Below the pieces are notes generated by a model. That model ran no database searches, was not told the DNA's origin, and worked only from the letters and a program-made list of their open reading frames with translations. DNA of 48,358 nucleotides. Source: Clostridium sp. LS (GTDB lineage: Bacteria > Bacillota > Clostridia > Clostridiales > Clostridiaceae). Both the position numbers and the translations under genes were made by a program. Where the stretch lies: NCBI RefSeq assembly GCF_002760435.1, contig NZ_AUUU01000015.1, positions 1-48,358 on the forward strand, read 5' to 3'. This document shows positions 37,607-44,225 of the stretch, in pieces. How positions within the stretch are numbered: the first letter of the stretch is position 1; each line of letters begins with the position of its first letter.

Positions 37607-37721
37607 TATGTTCAGACAAAAAAATATTTTAAAAATTATTATTTTGCAAATCAAGCAACTTCTTCCTCTCATTTTTATAAGAATACTCAAAAGAATGATT
37701 ATACTATCGTATTTATTTCAA

Positions 37722-37837
37722 AAAAAATTGTAGATTTCTAATAATAGAAGTTGTACCTATTGCTGACTGCCGTAAATACGGACTCAGAGCAAACAAAAAT
37801 AAAACAACTTCTACTTAAGAGATATCTACAATTTTTT
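37722..37837 (-). terminator. Large nested hairpin/terminator after the flippase gene
   Basis: AAAAAATTGTAGAT (37722-37735) and ATCTACAATTTTTT (37824-37837) are a perfect 14-bp outer stem. Inside, AGAAGTTGT pairs with ACAACTTCT, and CTGA-CCGTA-TACGG-TCAG forms an apical stem. It starts 6 bp after the flippase stop and ends in a T-run on the minus strand, so it can terminate transcription, but at 116 bp it is far longer than a normal terminator. Confidence 0.7.
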
Positions 37838-37842
37838 CGAAC

Positions 37843-39303
37843 CTATTTTTTCAATTTTAATTTTACAAATATTTTATCACCTAATTCAAAAAATACTTGA
37901 TCTTTAGTTAGTACAAGTATACCTAAGTATACAATTCCACATGCTAATACTTCTAGCAGCAATCCAATTATGATATTCGATATAAAATATTTTATTCCTA
38001 GTGTTATTGGAATAAAAGTAAGTGAATAGTAAAAATATTTCATATTTTCAAATGCGAATAGGTGAATATCTAACTTAATTACTTTCTTGACCAATCTATA
38101 TTCTAACCATATTACTATTAAATTTGCTATAAGTGTTGTTGTTATAGCTGTTACCGTATTAAAAGTACCTGTAACTAATAAAGTCGTATTAAATATTAGG
38201 TTAAGTACCCCACCTATAAGTACTAGTATTGCATCATCTTTTTCTTTTCCATGAAGATATATCATCTGATTTGCTATTACTCCTTCAACACCTATACTCA
38301 GCATATATATAGAAAATACTATCATTACTGGAACCACTCCTAGGAACTCTGTTCCTCCAAATATGTATATTGCTTCTTTTGAAAGACATAATAACCCTAT
38401 AGAAGCTGGAAATAAGAATAAGAAATAAATCTTTATTACCCGCTTTAGTAATACTAAGTATTCCCCTTTAGATTCATTACCCAGGTAATTAGATAATCTA
38501 GGCATAGTTACCTGAATTACTGTAAGAAGCAATGTATTTATTATAGTCATTATTCTTTGAGCCATATAATAATATCCAACTGCTGTAGTCCCGCCCACAC
38601 TATCCTTTAACATGATTTTATCAAGTTGAGTATATAAAATATTTGTATTAGAGAGAATTACAACATAAATCATAGGCTTTATATGCCTAAAAAATTCTAA
38701 ATTGGAAAAATCAAAACTGAGCTTTTTCTTTACATATATAAAACTAATTACATTATTTATAAAATTAAACCCTACAACTAAATATAAATAAAATAAATAA
38801 TCCCCCTGATCCCTTACAAATAGCAAAATAAGTACCGAATATACAATCCTTATAACCATAGTTTTAATAGCAATGAAATCATAGTTTTCTAAACCTTCAT
38901 TAATCCATTCAACATAAAAAAGATTAGCCACCACGCTAAACCCCATAATTATACATGTATAAAAATATGGTTCATTCCTATAATAAATGCCTACAAATGC
39001 CATATAAGCAGCAGACGCTACTATATTAGTAACACTCGTAAAAAGAAATAAGCTTGTAAAGGTTTGTTTTAGTTTAACTTTATTATCACGAACTTTGCTT
39101 ATTTCTCTCAAACCATATTGATAAATTCCAAAACTAGCAAATATCAAAAAATATGCAGTTAATGAATCACCATATCCCATATATCCATATAGCTCTTTTC
39201 CAACTGATCTGGTTACCAGCGGCATAACCAGTATAGGCAAAATTATATTAAACAAATTAAGCATAGCTTTAAAAATTGCATTTTTAGAAATAGATTTAGC
39301 CAT
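37843..39303 (-). CDS. Polysaccharide flippase (Wzx/TacF-like, MATE/MOP superfamily)
   Basis: A 486-residue membrane protein with about 12-14 TM segments. It opens SISKNAIFKAMLNLFNIILPILVMPLVTRSVGKELYGYMGYGDS, the standard start of polysaccharide flippases, and has the conserved MLKDSVGGTTAVGYYYMAQRIMTIINTLL middle region. These proteins flip lipid-linked oligosaccharide or teichoic-acid units across the membrane. In pneumococcus the lic locus contains TacF, a flippase that prefers choline-bearing teichoic-acid chains. The neighbouring licB, licC and choline-kinase genes make that role plausible here, though it is inferred. GGAGG lies before the ATG. The gene is divergent from the tetR-like gene across 343 bp. 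Confidence 0.85.
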   Translation of the reverse strand: MAKSISKNAIFKAMLNLFNIILPILVMPLVTRSVGKELYGYMGYGDSLTAYFLIFASFGIYQYGLREISKVRDNKVKLKQTFTSLFLFTSVTNIVASAAYMAFVGIYYRNEPYFYTCIIMGFSVVANLFYVEWINEGLENYDFIAIKTMVIRIVYSVLILLFVRDQGDYLFYLYLVVGFNFINNVISFIYVKKKLSFDFSNLEFFRHIKPMIYVVILSNTNILYTQLDKIMLKDSVGGTTAVGYYYMAQRIMTIINTLLLTVIQVTMPRLSNYLGNESKGEYLVLLKRVIKIYFLFLFPASIGLLCLSKEAIYIFGGTEFLGVVPVMIVFSIYMLSIGVEGVIANQMIYLHGKEKDDAILVLIGGVLNLIFNTTLLVTGTFNTVTAITTTLIANLIVIWLEYRLVKKVIKLDIHLFAFENMKYFYYSLTFIPITLGIKYFISNIIIGLLLEVLACGIVYLGILVLTKDQVFFELGDKIFVKLKLKK

Positions 39304-39462
39304 TATTTAGCCTCCATAAATATATATTTTAATTAATATTGTATATTCCATGCGATTTAAGATATATTGTGGAAAACAAAAATTTTCACTTTTTCAATTG
39401 TACATTTTACTCAATCTATTGTCAATTTACGTACCAAATACATGCAAAATATTGAAATTCAA

Positions 39463-39491
39463 TGGACTTTTTCCTCATTATGGTTTATAAT
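39463..39491 (+). promoter_or_regulatory. Predicted tetR-like promoter
   Basis: -35 TGGACT (39463-39468, 4 of 6 matches), 17-bp spacer, perfect -10 TATAAT (39486-39491). The palindromic operator begins 2 bp downstream. Confidence 0.6.
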
Positions 39492-39492
39492 T

Positions 39493-39512
39493 AAACTAAC
39501 AATTGTTAGTTT
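39493..39512 (+). promoter_or_regulatory. Perfect 20-bp palindrome, likely TetR-family operator
   Basis: AAACTAACAATTGTTAGTTT equals its own reverse complement. It covers the expected transcription start of the tetR-like gene, so autorepression is likely. ACTAAC/GTTAGT half-sites are typical of TetR-family regulators. Confidence 0.75.
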
Positions 39513-39550
39513 GAATATAATAATGTATTTATTTAGATATTAATATGTTT

Positions 39551-39591
39551 TTTCAAACACTTTGAATTATTATAGGTTTTAGTGTTTGAAA
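39551..39591 (+). other. 11-bp inverted repeat in the tetR-like leader
   Basis: TTTCAAACACT and AGTGTTTGAAA pair perfectly around 19 bases. This is a leader-RNA hairpin or a second operator, 44 bp before the ribosome site. Confidence 0.5.
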
Positions 39592-39646
39592 TTATTTGTT
39601 ATCCAGAATATAAAAATCACAAATATAACTTTGTAAGGAGTTGTTT

Positions 39647-40258
39647 ATGACTACAAGAGAAAAAATAATTTACGAATCATTAAATCTTTTTTCAAAAAAA
39701 GGCTTTGATGCTATATCTGTCAGAGATATTGCTAAGGCTGTTGGAATTAGGGCTAGTTCTATTTACAATCATTTTAAGAATAAACAAGATATTTTAGATA
39801 CAATAATTGAAAGATATTCAGAACGGGTAACTAAGTTTTTTAGACGTATAGAAAGCAATTCGTTAAGTAAGCTTTCAAGTTCAAATGATAAAGCTAATCA
39901 AGCTTCTGGGGAAGAATTCATAAAAGGGAGTTCAGAAATTTTTAAATTTTATTTGGAAGATGAATACATGATTAAATTAAGAAGATTACTGACAATAGAG
40001 CAGTATAGTAATTTAAGGCTTGCCAATTTATATAATAAGATATTTATTAATGATGTTTTGGACTTTCAAATGAAAGTTTTTACTGAGCTTATGAATGCAA
40101 ATATATTCGTTAAAAGAGATCCTTACACTTTAGCTCTCCAATTTTACTCTCCAGTTTTTTTACTATTTTATAAACTAGAAAATATAACTAGCAAAGAACG
40201 TATGTCTTTAGAAAATCATATTTCAGAATTTAAGAATGTTTATATAACGAAAGGGTGA
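39647..40258 (+). CDS. TetR/AcrR-family transcriptional regulator
   Basis: A regulator of about 203 residues. The N-terminal HTH reads REKIIYESLNLFSKKGFDAISVRDIAKAVGIRASSIYNHFKNKQDILDTII, the classic TetR DNA-binding domain; the C-terminal 140 residues form the variable ligand domain. The start ATG (MTTREK) is 6 bases after AAGGAG; an in-frame TTG two codons earlier overlaps the spacer. The gene is preceded by a 20-bp perfect palindrome at its promoter, suggesting autoregulation, and followed 6 bp later by a flavodoxin-like gene with which it is surely cotranscribed. The effector is unknown. It interrupts the lic-type genes and is on the opposite strand. Confidence 0.88.
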   Translation: MTTREKIIYESLNLFSKKGFDAISVRDIAKAVGIRASSIYNHFKNKQDILDTIIERYSERVTKFFRRIESNSLSKLSSSNDKANQASGEEFIKGSSEIFKFYLEDEYMIKLRRLLTIEQYSNLRLANLYNKIFINDVLDFQMKVFTELMNANIFVKRDPYTLALQFYSPVFLLFYKLENITSKERMSLENHISEFKNVYITKG

Positions 40259-40264
40259 TAATTT

Positions 40265-40972
40265 GTGAATGTTACTGTAATTTATGGAAATATAAAGAAC
40301 ACTAATACATATGATTGTGTACAATTATTACTAAATACCCTTAAGAAAAACATTAAGATAAAAACTAATGAATTCTTTTTGCCAGAAAGCTACTTTGACA
40401 ATAATTATTATACATATACCAAAAATTATTTAAATATATATTCTAATACTACAATTACTGATTCAATTATCAAATCATTAGGTAATTCTGATTTAATAAT
40501 TCTAGCTTCTACTGTATTCATGTGTGATATAAGCTCTGAAATGAAGATCCTCTTAAATAATTTATCTAATCATCGAATGGAAAATAGTTTAAATTCATTA
40601 ATGAATAATAAAATCGGATTAGTAATTTCAACTTCAGCAGGTGCTGGGCTGCCTTATACCGCCAAAACCCTAAAAAAAAGCTTGCAACATTTAGGAATTA
40701 ACAATACATTTAAATTTTATAAAACCCTTTATGAATCTAACTTAGAAAATGTAAATTATAAAACTAGAAAAAAGATAAGTAAACAAATTTCTAAACTTTC
40801 ATATAAAATATTAGATTTATATCTCAGTCCTCGACCTTTAAAATCATCACTCTTAAGTAAGATAGTCTCTCCAAAAATCAATACTGCTCTTAAAACCAGC
40901 AGCAACTATAATGTTATTGATATAAATAGCTGGAAGAGACAAACATGCTATCACCATGGTAAAAATATTTAA
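40265..40972 (+). CDS. Flavodoxin-like / NADPH-dependent FMN-reductase-fold protein
   Basis: A 235-residue protein with a GTG start (AAGGGTGATAATTT upstream). The N-terminus MNVTVIYGNIKNTNTYDCVQLLLNTL resembles the flavin-phosphate loop of the FMN_red/flavodoxin fold, and SDLIILASTVFMCDISSEMKILLNNL (about residues 75-100) resembles the second flavin loop (SP-Y-GN/S in other members). NKIGLVISTSAGAG supplies a third loop. The C-terminal 60 residues are basic and unusual, including PRPLKSSLLSKIVSPKINTALK. It is probably a quinone- or azo-reductase-like oxidoreductase under control of the TetR protein. The family is inferred from fold-level motifs; the substrate is unknown. Confidence 0.6.
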   Translation: MNVTVIYGNIKNTNTYDCVQLLLNTLKKNIKIKTNEFFLPESYFDNNYYTYTKNYLNIYSNTTITDSIIKSLGNSDLIILASTVFMCDISSEMKILLNNLSNHRMENSLNSLMNNKIGLVISTSAGAGLPYTAKTLKKSLQHLGINNTFKFYKTLYESNLENVNYKTRKKISKQISKLSYKILDLYLSPRPLKSSLLSKIVSPKINTALKTSSNYNVIDINSWKRQTCYHHGKNI

Positions 40973-41035
40973 AAATTTTATAACACTAAATTGAGTTACA
41001 ATAGCTGTTATTACTCTATAAAAATTAGAATAAAA

Positions 41036-41112
41036 ACACAAAATGGAAGATTATCTTACTCGTGCTTGCTCAAAAAACTTATTAAAACAAACAAAGTAGA
41101 CAATCTTCCATT
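41036..41112 (-). terminator. Hairpin between convergent flavodoxin-like and licC-like genes
   Basis: AATGGAAGATT (41042-41052) and AATCTTCCATT (41102-41112) form a perfect 11-bp stem, with partial pairing inside (TCTTACT/AGTAGA). On the minus strand TTTTGTGTTTTTATT follows, suited to ending the licC-like transcript; it may also act on the other strand. Confidence 0.7.
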
Positions 41113-41147
41113 AACAACTTTTAAAAATCCATTTTAAACTAATCAAT

Positions 41148-41843
41148 CTATAATTTTAGTGTATTTTTTAGATATTCTAAATCCTGAAGTGAATCTATTT
41201 CAAAAATATCATTTGACTGTATTTTTTCAATATATACATCCATCTGATTAAGGTTATCTACAGCAATACTATCCCAGTATAAATCTCTAAAATCACCTTT
41301 ATTTATTGCTTCTTCAACTTTTTGAGCAATCAAAGCACCGTCTTTAGCTGTCCAAAAAGATGCACCAGACATTATGTAACTTGACTTATCTTCCTCTTTT
41401 CCGATATCAACGCCAAATATTCTTCCCTCTTCATCATATTTTAAAATCCATTCTCCTGATATGTTTTCTTTACAAGCAGAATAATATATGGATGTTTCAG
41501 GCTTAATTTTAGGTAAAAAATTTCTAGTAATATAATTATCTGCATCTATAACAAATGCATCTTTAAGATATTCTCTAACTAAGTACATAGTATAAATGTT
41601 ATTGTAAACATCGTATTTATTATTAATAACTTTGATAAGATTATATTTTTTTACTATGTCATCAAACTTTTCATGCAAATAACCTGTCAGCACTATAATC
41701 TCATCAATTCCGATTTCTTTCAAATTTATAATTTGTCTTTCAAGTAGAGACATTCCATTAACTTCTATTAGTGACTTTGGAGTGTCATTTGTTAATGGTC
41801 TTAACCTCGTCCCCATTCCTGCTGCCATTAAAATTGCTCTCAT
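41148..41843 (-). CDS. licC: LicC-like phosphocholine cytidylyltransferase
   Basis: A nucleotidyltransferase of about 231 residues opening MRAILMAAGMGTRLRPLTNDTPKSLIEVNG, the full GxGxRLxP...PK nucleotide-binding signature. VIDADNYITRN carries the metal-binding Asp pair region, and a C-terminal segment ends FEIDSLQDLEYL, as in LicC proteins. LicC makes CDP-choline from phosphocholine and CTP. The start is set at MRAILM, 3 bases after AGGTGTAAT; a longer frame would add 13 residues encoded by a palindromic repeat and is rejected. It lies downstream of the choline-kinase fusion gene, with two repeat copies between them, and ends at the 41.1 kb hairpin. Confidence 0.85.
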   Translation of the reverse strand: MRAILMAAGMGTRLRPLTNDTPKSLIEVNGMSLLERQIINLKEIGIDEIIVLTGYLHEKFDDIVKKYNLIKVINNKYDVYNNIYTMYLVREYLKDAFVIDADNYITRNFLPKIKPETSIYYSACKENISGEWILKYDEEGRIFGVDIGKEEDKSSYIMSGASFWTAKDGALIAQKVEEAINKGDFRDLYWDSIAVDNLNQMDVYIEKIQSNDIFEIDSLQDLEYLKNTLKL

Positions 41844-41860
41844 ATTACACCTCGTTAGTT

Positions 41861-41987
41861 CAGTTAACAGTTGACAGTGCACAGTTAACAGTTATGGATG
41901 AAATTCCTCCAGAATTTCTTTAAATATATTTTAAAAAATCCTGAAATTTTTTCCTTACACTATTAATTTTCTACTATCAACTGTTAA
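41861..41987 (-). repeat. Palindromic interspersed repeat, copy 3
   Basis: It starts CAGTTAACAGTTGACAGTGC and ends CAACTGTTAATAATC. The interior ATGGATGAAATTC...AGAATTTCTTTAAATATATTTTAAAAAATCC is nearly the same as copy 4. It lies between the licC-like gene and copy 4, so two copies are in tandem within the lic operon. Confidence 0.72.
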
Positions 41988-42013
41988 TAATCTTTTTTTA
42001 TTTTACAATCCTT

Positions 42014-42142
42014 GTTCAGTTCACAATTCAATTAACAGTTATGGAAGAAATTCTTTCAGAATTTCTCTAAATATATTTTAAAAAATCCCAAAGGATTTTT
42101 ATCCTTAACTGTAAACCGTTAACTGTTAACTGTTAACTGTAT
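42014..42142 (-). repeat. Palindromic interspersed repeat, copy 4 (overlaps the 3' end of the fusion gene)
   Basis: It starts TTCAGTTCACAATTCAATTA and ends with three tandem GTTAACT units (42118-42138). ATTTTTATCCTTAACTGTAAACC resembles copies 1 and 2. The last codons of the choline-kinase fusion gene (QLTVNS and stop) are encoded by this repeat. Confidence 0.75.
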
Positions 42143-43984
42143 AAGGTTTTCCTTTGCTCTATTGTATCTATCAATTCCGTAGGTACCGAAGTCATCTCCT
42201 TCAGCTTCTTTTATTAATGTCCAAACTGCCCATAAGAAATCTTGACAAATTTGGTGAATTAGCAGCCTTCTCCTTGAATCCTTGTCTGCTTCTTTTCCTT
42301 TAAAGTATAATCTAAACATTAACTCAATATCATCTTCCGAAAATTCATTTTCTAAAGAAAGAGCTGCTAGATCCCACATGTCATCGTTAATACCACTATA
42401 TTCCCAGTCAATTAAATAAATTCTGCCTTCGGTATCTTTAACAAAGTTTTCAGAAACTAAATCATTATGAGATGGAATAAATACTCTATTGCAAACTTTT
42501 AATTCTTCTTCAAGTGCCATTATCTTTGGTCTTACTTCATCATAGTCCTCAAAGAAGTCTCCACCATCTTTTCTTAAAATATTTTCATATTTTTCAAGTT
42601 CTCTGAACATATTAAATTCATTGTCCATACGGAAATCAGTGCACTCATGCAAATCTCTTAATATTGCTGTAACCTGTTTTAAATTTTCCTCTTTTTTAAT
42701 ACTTCTATGCGTTAATGTTTCTGCATTTTCTATAAATTTAGATATTTTAACTCCTGTTTCAAGATTAAAATATGGTACTTCTACATTATACCCCTTTTCA
42801 GAAGCAATTGCAGAGTTAAACATTTCTGTACTTCTATTAATCATTTGCTCCGTTCCAACACCTGCAACTCTTAATATGTATCTATTACCTTTTACACATA
42901 TTTTGTAATTTTTATTTGTCATACCACCTGCTGGTTCAACTTCTGTAATGTCTTCATCATTTACCTTTAATGATTCACGAACAATATTCTTAATATTGTT
43001 AATCTCATAGCTCAATTCTCTTCTTCTTATTGTTGGGTAGAGATAATTTTTAATCTTTTCATATTCTTTAGTACTATCTGCATCTCCCCAAGCAAGATCG
43101 TCTATTTTGACAAATCCTATATTATAATTTCTTGCCACATCTAATAATACATATTCATAATTTAAGTAAGGATTAACATTCCCCTTAAATTCTTCAAGCA
43201 TCATTGTATACAATTTATAAGATATTTTAGTTAATCCTATCATTTCCCCATCAATTCTGTTAAATTGGTGGATATCCTTAGACATTTTAAATAAATGATT
43301 ATCTCTAATTTCAACGAAAGCTTCATCTCCTGATCCACTTTCATTTGTAAAAAGTATACAGTCACGATTTGGACTTTCAGCTAATTCTCTAATTGCCCTC
43401 TTTTCAAATATCAGGTCATTTTCAATAAGTAAGAAATCATCATCAATATAGTCTTTAGCTAAAGATAATGAATGCATAGTCCCTGTCCATTTATATGTAT
43501 CACTTTTTACTAAGATAATATTTTTACTATTCTTAAAGCATTCCTCATAATGGTGACTTTCATAACCAGTAACAATAACAATCTTAGTTATTCCATTTTC
43601 TTTTAGTATATTTAAAGTTCTATCTACTAACTTAAAATCTTCAATTTCAAGCATACCTACTGGCTTACCAAATTCTTCTGCTCTTCCAGCGGCAAGTATT
43701 ACAGCTTGTTTTACAATTTTTCTGTCCTCTTCATGAAGCTTTAGCCTTGTACTTTTTGCTGAAGCTATATTTTCTTCTAAATATTTCATTCCCTTTTCTG
43801 TTACCTTATATAATGTTCCTCTATTATTAGTAGTGATCCTATCTATAAACCCATCTACTGTGAATTCCTTTAAAACAGCATTAACTTTACCTAAAGATAT
43901 GTTTGTCCTTTTTGATAATTCTCTTTGGTTAATGTTAAAATTATCATTTAATGTTTTCAAAATTTCTATTCTATCTTCTAACAT
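42119..43984 (-). CDS. licA: Fusion: winged HTH + nucleotidyltransferase + LicA-like choline kinase
   Basis: A 621-residue three-part protein. Residues about 1-75 are a winged HTH (ILKTLNDNFNINQRELSKRTNISLGKVNAVLKEFTVDGFIDR, then the wing NNRGTLYKVTEKGMKYL). Residues about 90-320 are a nucleotidyltransferase fold (KQAVILAAGRAEEFGKPVGM ... FLLIENDLIFEKRAI), whose first loop lacks the GTRLxP pattern seen in the separate LicC. Residues about 330-615 are a choline kinase/APH domain with HNDLVSENF and the metal-binding IDWEYSGINDDMWDLA. The kinase would phosphorylate choline taken up by LicB. A consensus promoter with an operator at the start site suggests autoregulation by the HTH. GGGGAG lies 11 bases before the ATG. 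The last six residues come from a repeat. Confidence 0.85.
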   Translation of the reverse strand: MLEDRIEILKTLNDNFNINQRELSKRTNISLGKVNAVLKEFTVDGFIDRITTNNRGTLYKVTEKGMKYLEENIASAKSTRLKLHEEDRKIVKQAVILAAGRAEEFGKPVGMLEIEDFKLVDRTLNILKENGITKIVIVTGYESHHYEECFKNSKNIILVKSDTYKWTGTMHSLSLAKDYIDDDFLLIENDLIFEKRAIRELAESPNRDCILFTNESGSGDEAFVEIRDNHLFKMSKDIHQFNRIDGEMIGLTKISYKLYTMMLEEFKGNVNPYLNYEYVLLDVARNYNIGFVKIDDLAWGDADSTKEYEKIKNYLYPTIRRRELSYEINNIKNIVRESLKVNDEDITEVEPAGGMTNKNYKICVKGNRYILRVAGVGTEQMINRSTEMFNSAIASEKGYNVEVPYFNLETGVKISKFIENAETLTHRSIKKEENLKQVTAILRDLHECTDFRMDNEFNMFRELEKYENILRKDGGDFFEDYDEVRPKIMALEEELKVCNRVFIPSHNDLVSENFVKDTEGRIYLIDWEYSGINDDMWDLAALSLENEFSEDDIELMFRLYFKGKEADKDSRRRLLIHQICQDFLWAVWTLIKEAEGDDFGTYGIDRYNRAKENLIQLTVNS

Positions 43985-44026
43985 GCTATTCTTAACTCCC
44001 CTTTTTAAGTAATAAAATTATTCACT

Positions 44027-44041
44027 GTTCGAAATTTGAAC
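44027..44041 (-). promoter_or_regulatory. GTTC-N7-GAAC operator at the fusion-gene promoter
   Basis: GTTCGAAATTTGAAC is palindromic apart from the centre. It lies 8 bp downstream of the -10, over the likely transcription start. The same spacing and ends occur upstream of the licB-like gene at 37557-37571. Confidence 0.7.
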
Positions 44042-44049
44042 TATAATTT

Positions 44050-44078
44050 ATTATATTCCTGAAAATTCTGGATGTCAA
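44050..44078 (-). promoter_or_regulatory. Consensus promoter of the HTH/NTase/choline-kinase gene
   Basis: Minus strand: perfect -35 TTGACA (44073-44078), 17-bp spacer, perfect -10 TATAAT (44050-44055). Such a strong promoter would need repression, consistent with the operator placed immediately after it. Confidence 0.8.
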
Positions 44079-44100
44079 TAAGATGCACTAAATAAAATAA

Positions 44101-44165
44101 ATGACAGGTCACTATTTTGCCATACACTATTTCTAGGTTTGTGCAAAATCAATGCAACCTGCCAT
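44101..44165 (-). terminator. Nested hairpin terminator after the choline-binding protein gene
   Basis: ATGACAGGT (44101-44109) pairs with ACCTGCCAT (44157-44165), and an inner ATTTTGC pairs with GCAAAAT (44114-44120 with 44143-44149). On the minus strand TTTATTTTATTT follows. It insulates the next promoter, which begins 23 bp further on. Confidence 0.6.
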
Positions 44166-44225
44166 CTAATTATTTCTAAGAAATTAATTTATTCATCCTA
44201 TTAAATTCAAATAACTTCATATTAT

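Larger units (their letters stand above)
37394..37842. other. Intergenic region between licB and the flippase gene
   Basis: A 449-bp gap holding, from left to right, the licB leader, the GTTC-N7-GAAC operator (37557-37571), the promoter (37578-37606) with several extra TGAACA half-sites, and the nested hairpin at 37722-37837. No further reading frame is credible. Confidence 0.6.
39304..39646. other. Divergent intergenic region between the flippase and tetR-like genes
   Basis: A 343-bp region holding promoters in both directions. The tetR side is clear: promoter at 39463-39491, a 20-bp palindrome at 39493-39512 and an 11-bp inverted repeat at 39551-39591. The flippase side shows only AT-rich DNA and its GGAGG site. 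Confidence 0.6.

Noticed and set aside
37722..37837. CRISPR-type repeat, because TTGTAGAT resembles part of Cas12a repeats
   Set aside because: It occurs once as a nested hairpin with inverted, not direct, copies; no spacers and no cas genes are nearby.
41844..41882. N-terminal extension of the LicC-like protein (13 residues)
   Set aside because: The extension is encoded by repeat copy 3, and the internal ATG has its own AGGTG ribosome site and starts exactly at the family motif.
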